Assembly: GCF_007362955.1 (NCBI RefSeq)
Contig: NZ_CP041696.1
Span: forward strand, 248,001 to 312,000
Direction: 5' to 3'
DNA: 64,000 nt
Source: Lysinibacillus fusiformis
GTDB lineage: Bacteria > Bacillota > Bacilli > Bacillales_A > Planococcaceae
The position numbers and the translations under genes were made by a program. Below are positions 1 through 7,427 of the stretch, piece after piece. Under the pieces are notes generated by a model. That model was not told where the DNA came from. It saw nothing but the letters and a program-made list of their open reading frames with translations, and did not search any database. How positions within the stretch are numbered: the stretch's first letter is position 1; every line of letters starts with the position of its first letter.

Positions 1-572
1 TCACGTAATTCCAATGCTATTGCCTCAGGGATCATATAAAATACTTTGGTATCCCAATCCTGCATTAATAGTTCCCCTTCAGTAGAAGCATCGCGATACC
101 ACTTTAGGCGTTGTTGATGCCCATCTTGAAATGTAATAATCAAATCAAAAGTACTACTTTCAAGTTCCTTTATTTCATCTGGTCTCAACTGAGTGATTTG
201 TTGTAAAGCTAAAAGTTCTTCAAGCTGTTGATAGGCTGTTGATGTGAGCTTTTCTACACCCAAATATAATTTTGAGCCCTTGCCATTAAATTGCTTAGCT
301 GTATCTGTTTCATAAAAATGAACCGCACGAACTTCCTTCGATAAAGGGAGCGTCGCATTTTTTTTCGTATAGTCACTATCATTTATTAGCAATGCCATGA
401 ATAGTACTAACATTGCAAGTAACACTGTAAACATCGTACGATATTGCCAGTGATTGCGTCTAGTTTCTCTCCCTATTCGGTCATCCAACTTTCCCCAAGT
501 CATTTCTTTTTCTGTATTCGTTCGTTTTACATCCTTCATTTCCTGTAACAAATCCTTTAATTCTTTATTCAT
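1..572 (-). CDS. Anti-sigma factor-like membrane protein (3' end outside window)
   Basis: The frame is open from ATG at 572 to the left edge, giving about 190 residues without a stop. It starts MNKELKDLLQEMKDV, has one hydrophobic segment at roughly residues 50-66, and continues with a long hydrophilic, presumably extracytoplasmic part. Its ATG overlaps the stop codon of the upstream ECF sigma gene (ATGAATAA), so the two are translationally coupled. The short cytoplasmic head, single membrane span and coupling to a sigma gene are the usual layout of anti-sigma factors such as RsiX. I infer that it holds the sigma factor at the membrane. No sequence motif proves this, and the C-terminus is not visible. 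Confidence 0.7.
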   Translation of the reverse strand, partial: MNKELKDLLQEMKDVKRTNTEKEMTWGKLDDRIGRETRRNHWQYRTMFTVLLAMLVLFMALLINDSDYTKKNATLPLSKEVRAVHFYETDTAKQFNGKGSKLYLGVEKLTSTAYQQLEELLALQQITQLRPDEIKELESSTFDLIITFQDGHQQRLKWYRDASTEGELLMQDWDTKVFYMIPEAIALELR

Positions 573-1074
573 TCACAAACCCCTCCTCTCCTAGCCATTT
601 TCTTAGTGCCTGTAAACCACGTGCTGTATTATTTTTCACCTTCGACTCGCTCCATTCAAGTAACTCCGCTGTTTCTTTTACAGAACGTTCTTCCAAATAA
701 CGCAAGACAATGGCTTCTCGATATTCAAGCTTAATGCTAAAAAGAGCTTGGAATAATGCTGAAAAATGCTCTCCTTTTATTAGAAACTCTTCTGGTAACT
801 CCGTTTCATCTCGCACACGCTCTTTTTGAACAAACGGGATAAATTGCAAAATCTTCTTTCGCCTAAAATGGTCATATACTAAATTTCTTGCTATTTTACG
901 TAGCCAAGTTTGAACGTTGGATTCTTGTCTATATGTATGAAAATGTTGAAAGGCTTTATAGAACGTTTCCTGTGTTAAGTCCTCTGCTAGTTCCTTATTG
1001 CCCACTAAATAATAAATGTATTTAAAGATTGCATCACTATACATCTCATAATCCTGCTGAAATTGTTGTCGCAA
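565..1074 (-). CDS. ECF-type RNA polymerase sigma factor
   Basis: A 169-aa sigma-70 family protein of extracytoplasmic-function type. Region 2 lies at about residues 10-75 (AEDLTQETFYKAF, then TWLRKIARNLVYDHFRR). Region 4 lies at about 110-160 (YREAIVLRYLEERSVKETAELL, with the helix-turn-helix ending SESKVKNNTARGLQALRK). Regions 1 and 3 are absent, as expected for ECF factors, and the overall look is close to B. subtilis SigX. The start is TTG with AAAGGAGG six to seven bases upstream. The stop overlaps the start of the putative anti-sigma gene. A CGTCTA element (minus strand, 1105-1110) could be the -10 box of an autoregulated promoter, but the matching -35 is weak. Its regulon is unknown. 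Confidence 0.9.
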   Translation of the reverse strand: MRQQFQQDYEMYSDAIFKYIYYLVGNKELAEDLTQETFYKAFQHFHTYRQESNVQTWLRKIARNLVYDHFRRKKILQFIPFVQKERVRDETELPEEFLIKGEHFSALFQALFSIKLEYREAIVLRYLEERSVKETAELLEWSESKVKNNTARGLQALRKWLGEEGFVNE

Positions 1075-1358
1075 CGAATTCCCTCCTTTCCTATATCACT
1101 TCTCTAGACGAACGAATAAAGAAATGGAATCACCCTGACATAAGATAAAGTGAAACTATTATCGCTAGAGATTTCAACTGACCTTTCAATAATACTTAAA
1201 ATAGCTTGACTCTTACTTGAACGTCTTCCTTCCTCGTAGTTTTCATGTGAAAGGTTAAGCAACTATCAGTACATGCTTAAAGTAGAACAGTCGAATTTTG
1301 TAGGACATTTCTCTATACTTAATAGTAACCGCGTTTATACTGGAAAGGATGCTGTTTT

Positions 1359-2093
1359 ATGACACGAATACTAGCAATTAGTGATATACACGGAGAATTA
1401 GACCTTTTTGAAGAATTATTAGTAAAGATAAAGTATGATGCCAACCAAGATCAGCTATTTTTACTTGGCGATTATATAGACCGTGGACCTTCTTCTAGCG
1501 GGGTATTAAATTTAGTAGGAGAACTACTCACAAAGGGTGCACGTGTTTTACTTGGAAATCATGAGGCGATTATGCTAAAAGCCTGTCGCTCTGGGCATCC
1601 TAAGCCTTGGAATCATTGGATTAAACTATGCGGAGGAGATGCAACACTAGCAAGCTATGGTTATCGGGCAGAAGACTTTGAAGATGCCATTAACAGCCAT
1701 ACATTACCTATTTTTATCCAAAGTTTACCTAAGCTTGAAGAACATTTACAGCTGATTGAAACGTTTGAGACATATATTGAATTAGAGGACGCTATTTTTG
1801 TTCATGGCGGTGTAGAGCCTGGTGTAGCCATGGAGGATACCGATCCCATGCAGTTACTATGGATTCGTGAAGAGTTTCATGCTGGCTATAAAGGAGAGAA
1901 AGTAGTGATTTTTGGGCATACCCCCACTTATAGGCTCCACCATGATCCTACCAATTACAATGTCTATTTTGGAGAAAATAATATCATCGGAATTGACGGT
2001 GGCGCTGTTTTTGGTGGTCGGCTACATGCGTTGGAATGGCCGAGTTGTCACATTACCTCTGTGGAAAGGGAAAAGCCAACAAGTGAAGAATAA
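1359..2093 (+). CDS. Metallophosphoesterase, PPP/ApaH-like serine/threonine phosphatase family
   Basis: A 244-aa protein with the full metal-binding signature of calcineurin-like phosphoesterases: SDIHG (D9, H11), GDYIDRG (37-43), GNHE (66-69), a later FVHGG and GHTP near residue 187. The short single-domain form resembles the lambda-phosphatase/ApaH branch, whose members cleave phosphoserine or phosphothreonine, or diadenosine tetraphosphate. Which substrate applies here cannot be read from the sequence. It is cytoplasmic, with no signal peptide. The ATG is preceded by GGAAAGGATG. The gene is monocistronic, and the 3' end of its coding sequence forms one arm of its own terminator. Confidence 0.88.
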   Translation: MTRILAISDIHGELDLFEELLVKIKYDANQDQLFLLGDYIDRGPSSSGVLNLVGELLTKGARVLLGNHEAIMLKACRSGHPKPWNHWIKLCGGDATLASYGYRAEDFEDAINSHTLPIFIQSLPKLEEHLQLIETFETYIELEDAIFVHGGVEPGVAMEDTDPMQLLWIREEFHAGYKGEKVVIFGHTPTYRLHHDPTNYNVYFGENNIIGIDGGAVFGGRLHALEWPSCHITSVEREKPTSEE

Positions 2094-2109
2094 CTTGTTG
2101 GCCTTTTCT
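2075..2109 (+). terminator. Rho-independent terminator overlapping the phosphoesterase stop codon
   Basis: A 10-bp perfect stem (GCCAACAAGT at 2075-2084, ACTTGTTGGC at 2093-2102) with an 8-base loop is followed by CTTTTCTG. The left arm encodes the last residues of the phosphoesterase. Confidence 0.75.
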
Positions 2110-2120
2110 GTTGAATACGC

Positions 2121-3071
2121 TTAATATAATTTAAAGATTACCCCAACCAACGAGTAAATAATTACCGTTGAAAATAGAATCGTCATATGGAATAGAGAGA
2201 AGACAAACATTTTGGTTGCCCACTTCACTTGATCTTTATTGCTATGATACCCGTAAATACTCATCACAAGCCATGCTACACTTAATAATAAAGCTACAAG
2301 CATTATACCTATACTCAACGAACCGAATAAAAAGCTAGATAAAATCAGTAAAATCAAATAAAAGTTTGTTTGATAGTATGTACGACGCATCCCTTTAATC
2401 ACAGGTAGCATCGGTACACTTGCTGCTTCATAATCAGCGCGCTTACGAATAGCAATGGCATAAAAATGAGGCATCTGCCAAATCACCATCACAAAAAATA
2501 GACCGATTAAGGCAGGGTGAGTAATATCAGAAGATACAGCAGACCAACCGATTAACGGAGGTACAGCTCCTGATATACTACCGATTTCAGTATTATAAAT
2601 TGTACGACGTTTTGTCCACATTGTATAAGGTACTACATATAAAAAGACGCCTAAGAATCCGAATAGCGCCGCAAGTGGTGAAGCAAGTGCTAGCAATCCT
2701 ACTCCAATAATGAGCAGAGCAATGGCTAACATCAAAGTAGTTTTCGCCGACATTTCACCAGTAACAGTCGGACGATTTTTCGTACGTGGCATAATGGCAT
2801 CAATATCACGATCATACACATTGTTAAATGCCCCAGCTGCCCCGATAACGAGAGCAGAACCGATTGTTGCAAAAATTATTTCAGGTATATTATCCAATAA
2901 TGTCATTTTATTTTTATACATACCTAGCGCCAATCCAGCCCACATGGGAATTAAATTAGACTTTATAATCCCAGTTTTCACTGTCTGCGCCAAAATATTC
3001 GTGCGCGAATGCTTCTCTAAAGTCGTTTCTACAGATTGTGGATTGTGCTCCGTTTTTAGATTCTGTTCCAT
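2121..3071 (-). CDS. ctaB: Protoheme IX farnesyltransferase (heme O synthase)
   Basis: A 316-aa polytopic UbiA-family prenyltransferase that adds a farnesyl group to protoheme to make heme O, used by heme-copper oxidases. The first Asp-rich motif NNVYDRDIDAIMPRTKNRP sits at about residues 83-101, and RADYEAASVPMLPVIKG forms the second catalytic loop. About eight membrane helices are visible. The hydrophilic N-terminal 25 residues are longer than in some homologues. The start ATG has AAAAGGA upstream. ctaA and the cytochrome oxidase genes that often flank ctaB are not in the window, so this is a solitary copy. It is separated from the oppositely transcribed proC by about 300 bp. Confidence 0.95.
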   Translation of the reverse strand: MEQNLKTEHNPQSVETTLEKHSRTNILAQTVKTGIIKSNLIPMWAGLALGMYKNKMTLLDNIPEIIFATIGSALVIGAAGAFNNVYDRDIDAIMPRTKNRPTVTGEMSAKTTLMLAIALLIIGVGLLALASPLAALFGFLGVFLYVVPYTMWTKRRTIYNTEIGSISGAVPPLIGWSAVSSDITHPALIGLFFVMVIWQMPHFYAIAIRKRADYEAASVPMLPVIKGMRRTYYQTNFYLILLILSSFLFGSLSIGIMLVALLLSVAWLVMSIYGYHSNKDQVKWATKMFVFSLFHMTILFSTVIIYSLVGVIFKLY

Positions 3072-3379
3072 TCATCTTAATTCCTTTTCTCTAATAATTT
3101 CTACACGCTTTCCTCCCCCGATAGAAAGCGACAAATTTTGCATCAAACATATCAAATTATTATTTTACCTCTTTTGGAATGGGTATGTCTCAAAGTTCAC
3201 ATAAAGTACATGATTTCGTAAATGGCAGATGCATGTCCATTTCACAACTCCTTCTATGATACCACCGACTGGCATGAATTTGAACCGTATTGCCTTCATT
3301 CCTGCATATTGCTATTCAAGAAAAACATTCTGTTCTATACTTATATGTATGTTCTATCTAAACGAAGGAGTGTTACCAA
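3072..3379. other. Intergenic region between divergent ctaB and proC
   Basis: About 308 bp with no convincing gene. It should contain the two divergent promoters. The proC ribosome binding site AAGGAG lies at 3365-3370. A 16-codon minus-strand frame with a Shine-Dalgarno-like GGAG is present but has no further support. Confidence 0.5.
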
Positions 3380-4180
3380 GTGAAATACGGATTTATTGGC
3401 CTAGGAAATATGGCCACAGCCATTATTAAAGGAATGTGCAATAGCGGTGATTTCCAGTCCAATTATATATACGGCTATAATCGTACAAAAGCAAAAACTA
3501 CAAAATTAGCAACTTCTTATGGTATACAAGCAACGGATTCTATTGAAGAGTTAATGTCAAATTGTGATGTGATCATCTTAGGCGTCAAACCGCAGATGTT
3601 ACCCGATGTTTTACCTGAAGTACGAAAGTATTTACAAGAAAAGCATGTAATTGTTTCTATTGCTGCTGGAAAAAATTTAACGTACTTACAAGGATATTTA
3701 TCCGAAATTACACCTATTATTCGTGTTATGCCAAATATTAATGCTCTTATCGGTGCTTCTACAAGCTGTTATACGGTTAGTGAGCAAGTAACAAATACAC
3801 AACTTCAGTTTGTTACAACCTTATTTGAAACTGTTGGTACAATTATCGAAGTACCAGAACATTTATTCTCGATATTTACAACAATTGGCGGTGCCTCTCC
3901 AGCTTTCACCTATATGTATATTGATGCATTAGCTCGGGCAGCAGTACGAGAAGGTATGCCTAAAAATATGGCACTCGAAATTGCTGCAAATGCGGTACTC
4001 GGCAGTGCGAAAATGATTTTACAATCACAAGAACACCCGTGGTCACTTGTCGACCAAGTATGTTCTCCGGGTGGTACGACGATACAAGGTGTATCCTCGC
4101 TACAAAGTAATCATTTTGAAACAACGATTCATGATGCGGTTGCAGCGGTAACCGATAAAGATCGTAGCTTGTCGAAATAA
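3380..4180 (+). CDS. proC: Pyrroline-5-carboxylate reductase
   Basis: A 266-aa enzyme for the last step of proline synthesis, reducing 1-pyrroline-5-carboxylate with NAD(P)H. The N-terminal Rossmann motif is FIGLGNMATAIIKG. The catalytic C-terminal half has PNINALIGASTSCY, TIGGASPAFTYMYIDALA and QVCSPGGTTIQGV, matching the ProC signature. The length is near the family norm of 265-280. The start is GTG, ten bases after AAGGAG. The gene is alone and ends at a strong terminator. Other proline genes (proA, proB) are not in this window. Confidence 0.96.
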   Translation: MKYGFIGLGNMATAIIKGMCNSGDFQSNYIYGYNRTKAKTTKLATSYGIQATDSIEELMSNCDVIILGVKPQMLPDVLPEVRKYLQEKHVIVSIAAGKNLTYLQGYLSEITPIIRVMPNINALIGASTSCYTVSEQVTNTQLQFVTTLFETVGTIIEVPEHLFSIFTTIGGASPAFTYMYIDALARAAVREGMPKNMALEIAANAVLGSAKMILQSQEHPWSLVDQVCSPGGTTIQGVSSLQSNHFETTIHDAVAAVTDKDRSLSK

Positions 4181-4186
4181 TGCAGA

Positions 4187-4222
4187 GGCCGACTTCTCTT
4201 AAACAAGGAAGTCGGCTTTTAA
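4187..4222 (+). terminator. Terminator of proC
   Basis: Stem GCCGACTTC (4188-4196) pairs with GAAGTCGGC (4208-4216) and is followed by TTTTAATTTT. Confidence 0.8.
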
Positions 4223-4325
4223 TTTTCTGGCAATCAAGCAAATACAATAAAGAAATTACTTGCTTAGTGCACCAAGACAAACTAACATCAAAAATATTAT
4301 AACTATCTACGCCTTCTTACAAGTT

Positions 4326-4375
4326 AAAAACAGGGTGTCTCAAATTATAAAGATTTGAGACACCCTGTTTTTTTG
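4326..4375. terminator. Bidirectional terminator between proC and the esterase gene
   Basis: A 15-bp perfect stem (CAGGGTGTCTCAAAT at 4331-4345 with its complement at 4353-4367) is flanked by A-rich and T-rich tracts, so it can act on both strands. It lies directly after the minus-strand esterase gene ending at 4380. Confidence 0.85.
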
Positions 4376-4379
4376 TCAT

Positions 4380-5033
4380 TTATTGCACGTTCTCTTGTAA
4401 TTCTTGTGCTAAAAACACACCTAAATCTTGCATATTTTCTGGTGTGACACCATGGCCATCGGGATACTGCTTGAACGTAACATGTGCACCGAATTGCTCA
4501 AATATTTCCTTGCTTTCAATGCCCCATTGGGATGGAATAACGTAATCATAATCACCATGTGAAATAAATATTTGTAAATGATTGATTGGACGAATAGCAT
4601 ACTCTTCTGTTACAAATTTTGGCATGTATCCACTTAGTGCTACAACCCCACGAATTAGATTACCCATGACGAATGCCAAAGACTGCGCTAAAATTGCACC
4701 TTGGCTAAAGCCTAATACGTAAACTTTATGTGGGTCAATTTGATGTTCATCAATCGCTTCGAGCATAAAACGTTGCAGAGCCACTAACACCTGATCAAAA
4801 ATTGCTCGATCTGGCTTACCGATTTCTTGAATCGTAAAAAATGCATAGCCCGGCTTCTGGTTGATTGGACCACGTAAGCTAAAAATATGACACTGCTCTT
4901 TAAAATTTTGTACTAATTGTGGTAAGTCATCCTCATTGCTTCCCATACCATGCAGTAAAAAGATTGCTGGGTATTTTTTATGTGGATCCATATTGGACGG
5001 TTGTGTATGTTTAAATGTAAACGGTGATTTCAT
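4380..5033 (-). CDS. Alpha/beta hydrolase, phospholipase/carboxylesterase family
   Basis: A 217-aa hydrolase of the YtpA/YpaH-like carboxylesterase family. It shows the oxyanion strand AIFLLHGMGSNEDDL, the nucleophile elbow GFSQGA, an acid residue in the ISHGDYDYVIP segment, and the catalytic His in PDGHGVTP. It is cytoplasmic, with no signal peptide. I chose ATG at 5033 because GAAAGGA is spaced nine bases from it; the in-frame TTG at 5051 falls inside that binding site. The natural ester substrate is unknown. The gene is monocistronic, with a bidirectional terminator immediately downstream. Confidence 0.85.
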   Translation of the reverse strand: MKSPFTFKHTQPSNMDPHKKYPAIFLLHGMGSNEDDLPQLVQNFKEQCHIFSLRGPINQKPGYAFFTIQEIGKPDRAIFDQVLVALQRFMLEAIDEHQIDPHKVYVLGFSQGAILAQSLAFVMGNLIRGVVALSGYMPKFVTEEYAIRPINHLQIFISHGDYDYVIPSQWGIESKEIFEQFGAHVTFKQYPDGHGVTPENMQDLGVFLAQELQENVQ

Positions 5034-5216
5034 GGACAAAATTCCTTTCAAATAAAATTACTACCATCTTACCATAATCAATAATTATCCTGCACAAATG
5101 TTGGTTTATTACCTACACAACAAATTTAATAATTTTCCATTTACTAACTTTTCAGCTGCGCATACGGTTAAATAACGAAATGTATTACTAACTATTAGAA
5201 TTTACAATGCGCACCT

Positions 5217-5253
5217 CAAAAAAAGACTCCACTACGCTTAGGAAGGGAGTCAG
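5217..5253 (-). terminator. Terminator of the 185-aa unknown gene
   Basis: GACTCC (5225-5230) pairs with GGAGTC (5246-5251) around a 15-base loop. On the minus strand it is followed by a run of Ts (TTTTTTTG). Confidence 0.55.
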
Positions 5254-5259
5254 TCAACA

Positions 5260-5817
5260 TTACATTAATTTTATTTTATTTATAAGACTATCTGTATGGT
5301 AAGCAATATAACCATTGACAATACGAATCGTTTCCTGTGGATCGGCATCAAAAAGCACCTTCGACTGCTCTGGTGTAGATACGAACACTGATAATATATC
5401 CATACGCATTGAATGCCCTGCTGAACTATAGGCATAATCATAGACAATATCTTCTTCTGTTAAGCCTTCAGTTTCATACTGTTTATGGAACAATTCCTTT
5501 GCTGCCTCCATTTGTTCAGCAACTTGCTGACGAACGCGCATTTGGTGCATCAGAAGCTCCTCTTCAAGAACAGTTGGCTTTAACCACTCTTTTTCTACGA
5601 GCATTTTCATAAACTCTTGTTCCCAAGTTTGCTCATTTTCTGTGAAATATAGCATATTCATCATCAACATATCCCAAAAAGCTGTTTGTGATTGCACTGA
5701 CTCTCGTTGCATCGCAATTGTCTCTTTAAAATGCTGTTCAACCTGTACAATATTCATGTTACGAACCAAATGATTACATACATTCTCTATAAATTTATTC
5801 GCCACTTCTTGTGCCAT
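5260..5817 (-). CDS. Hypothetical soluble protein
   Basis: 185 aa, acidic and rich in Met, Glu and Gln. It is predicted almost entirely helical, with long stretches such as LEEELLMHQMRVRQQVAEQM and a C-terminal SLINKIKLM. There is no signal peptide or membrane segment, and I do not recognise the family. The start ATG lies about 8 bases after a GGACGGG-like ribosome binding site. It stands between the esterase and malic enzyme genes, transcribed in the same direction as both but with its own terminator. The coding character is good (consistent codon use, no competing frame), so I regard it as real but of unknown role. Confidence 0.7.
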   Translation of the reverse strand: MAQEVANKFIENVCNHLVRNMNIVQVEQHFKETIAMQRESVQSQTAFWDMLMMNMLYFTENEQTWEQEFMKMLVEKEWLKPTVLEEELLMHQMRVRQQVAEQMEAAKELFHKQYETEGLTEEDIVYDYAYSSAGHSMRMDILSVFVSTPEQSKVLFDADPQETIRIVNGYIAYHTDSLINKIKLM

Positions 5818-5897
5818 TAAAAACCCGTCCTTTATATCTACAAATCATTGCGCATCTATCATACCATGATTGTAGAACATAAATAAACGGGCAACGT

Positions 5898-7097
5898 TTA
5901 GACCCTTAATCGTGGTTGTTGGAATAAGATTGAAACGCCAGATTCAATAGCTGCACTACCGACCGCTTTTGCGACCACGCCTGCAACACGTTCATCCATC
6001 GATTTTGGGATAATGAACTCTTCACATAAATCTTCTTCTGACACTAAAGAGGCAATCGCTTCAACTGCTGCAAGCTTCATCGCTTCGTTAATGTCTGTTG
6101 CTCGTACATCTAGTGCGCCACGGAAAATACCTGGGAAAGCAAGCATATTGTTTACTTGGTTTGGATAATCTGAACGACCTGTACCCATTACACGAACACC
6201 CCATGCACGTGCATTTTCATACGTAATTTCAGGATTTGGATTTGCTAAAGCAAAGACTATAGGGTTTTCGTTCATAGAATCAATATGCTTTTTTGTTAAT
6301 AGATTAGCAACTGATACACCTACAAAAACATCACTATTTGCAATGGCATCCTCCAACGACCCTTTTAGCTTATCAGGATTCGAGATTTTTGCAATTTGTT
6401 CTTTTATGCTATTCATACCTTCCTGACGGCCATCATAAATAATGCCTTTTGTATCGCACATAATCACATTTTTATAGCCCATTTGCAATAGTAATCGTAA
6501 GATCGCAATACCAGCAGCCCCTGCACCATTAATAACAACTTGCATGTCTTGTGGTTTTTTGTTAACGATTTTAATAGCATTCTGTAAGCCTGCACCTACC
6601 ACAATCGCTGTCCCATGCTGATCATCGTGGAATACAGGAATATTACATTCCTGACGAAGACGATCCTCGATTTCAAAGCAACGTGGTGCAGATATATCCT
6701 CTAGGTTAATGCCTCCAAACGTAGGAGCAATCGCTTTGACTGTACGAACAATTTCATCGACATCCTTTGTTCCTAGACAAATTGGAAATGCATCGACATC
6801 TGCAAAGCGCTTTAATAAGATTGCCTTTCCCTCCATTACAGGCAGTGCCGCTTCCGGCCCAATATCGCCTAAACCGAGAACCGCTGTTCCATCCGTAACA
6901 ATCCCTACTAAATTTCCTTTTATTGTGTAATCGTATACGGCCTGTGGATTATTTTCGATTTCTATACAAGGCTGAGCTACTCCTGGTGAGTACGCCAAAC
7001 TTAAATCATATGTATCCTGTACTGGAACTTTTGCTACAATTTTCATTTTCCCTTGTGCTTGTCTATGCATTTCCACAGCTTTTTGCATAATATCCAT
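5898..7097 (-). CDS. Malic enzyme (malate oxidoreductase, decarboxylating), YtsJ-type
   Basis: A 399-aa short-form malic enzyme that converts malate to pyruvate and CO2 with NAD(P)+. The N-terminal malic domain contains YSPGVAQPC, GLGDIGPEAALPVMEGK and FHDDQHGTA. The NAD(P)-binding domain contains VINGAGAAGIA and NPNPEITYENARAWG, followed by RSDYPNQVNNMLAFPGIFRGALD. The length matches B. subtilis YtsJ (about 410 aa) rather than the long MaeA/MalS forms of about 560 aa, so NADP preference is likely but not proven. The window also holds a dicarboxylate uptake locus and the PEP/pyruvate regulators ppsR and ccpN, which fits a role at the malate-pyruvate node. A Fur-like box lies about 180 bp upstream. 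Confidence 0.93.
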   Translation of the reverse strand: MDIMQKAVEMHRQAQGKMKIVAKVPVQDTYDLSLAYSPGVAQPCIEIENNPQAVYDYTIKGNLVGIVTDGTAVLGLGDIGPEAALPVMEGKAILLKRFADVDAFPICLGTKDVDEIVRTVKAIAPTFGGINLEDISAPRCFEIEDRLRQECNIPVFHDDQHGTAIVVGAGLQNAIKIVNKKPQDMQVVINGAGAAGIAILRLLLQMGYKNVIMCDTKGIIYDGRQEGMNSIKEQIAKISNPDKLKGSLEDAIANSDVFVGVSVANLLTKKHIDSMNENPIVFALANPNPEITYENARAWGVRVMGTGRSDYPNQVNNMLAFPGIFRGALDVRATDINEAMKLAAVEAIASLVSEEDLCEEFIIPKSMDERVAGVVAKAVGSAAIESGVSILFQQPRLRV

Positions 7098-7276
7098 TAA
7101 CCAAACTCCTATCCTCTTGCACTATTTCTTGTAAATATACTTCACTATCTTTATAGAATATTATTCATAAAAATTATTATTATAAAACTATTCAATCAAT
7201 TTAAGTCGTTATATTTTGAAAATTATATTACTTCATCTAAGTAAAGTCAACGTTATAAAAGCTATTCATTCATGAA

Positions 7277-7291
7277 AAATAATAATTATCA
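7277..7291. promoter_or_regulatory. Fur-box-like element (weak candidate)
   Basis: AAATAATAATTATCA matches 12 of 14 defined positions of the 7-1-7 Fur consensus TGATAATNATTATCA. Such a match can arise by chance in a region this AT-rich, so it is only a candidate operator for the malic enzyme gene. Confidence 0.3.
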
Positions 7292-7373
7292 TTATATTCA
7301 GTATGTTAAGAATAAAATAAAGCGCATACATTGTATTACTATCCAAAAATAGGATAATTAAATCAGCTCCACA

Positions 7374-7412
7374 AAAAAACACCCCCGCCTCAATAAGAAA
7401 CAAGGATGTTTT
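7374..7412 (-). terminator. Probable terminator of the EAL-domain gene
   Basis: Read on the minus strand, AACATCC pairs (with one G-U) with GGGTGTT, followed by a run of seven Ts. It lies 16 bp beyond the stop of the 7428-9605 gene. Confidence 0.5.
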
Positions 7413-7427
7413 AAAGCTTGCCATTTT

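Larger units (their letters stand above)
7098..7427. other. AT-rich intergenic region upstream of the malic enzyme gene
   Basis: 330 bp, very AT-rich. It contains a Fur-box-like sequence (7277-7291) and, near 7374-7412, a hairpin serving the next gene. I see no ORF. Confidence 0.6.

Noticed and set aside
1912..2124. 70-codon frame overlapping the phosphoesterase gene
   Set aside because: Same strand, different frame, inside a well-supported gene, with no start signal.
3100..3260. 16-codon minus-strand peptide with two Cys before ctaB, preceded by GGAG
   Set aside because: Too short, no similarity to a known leader, and no attenuator structure downstream.
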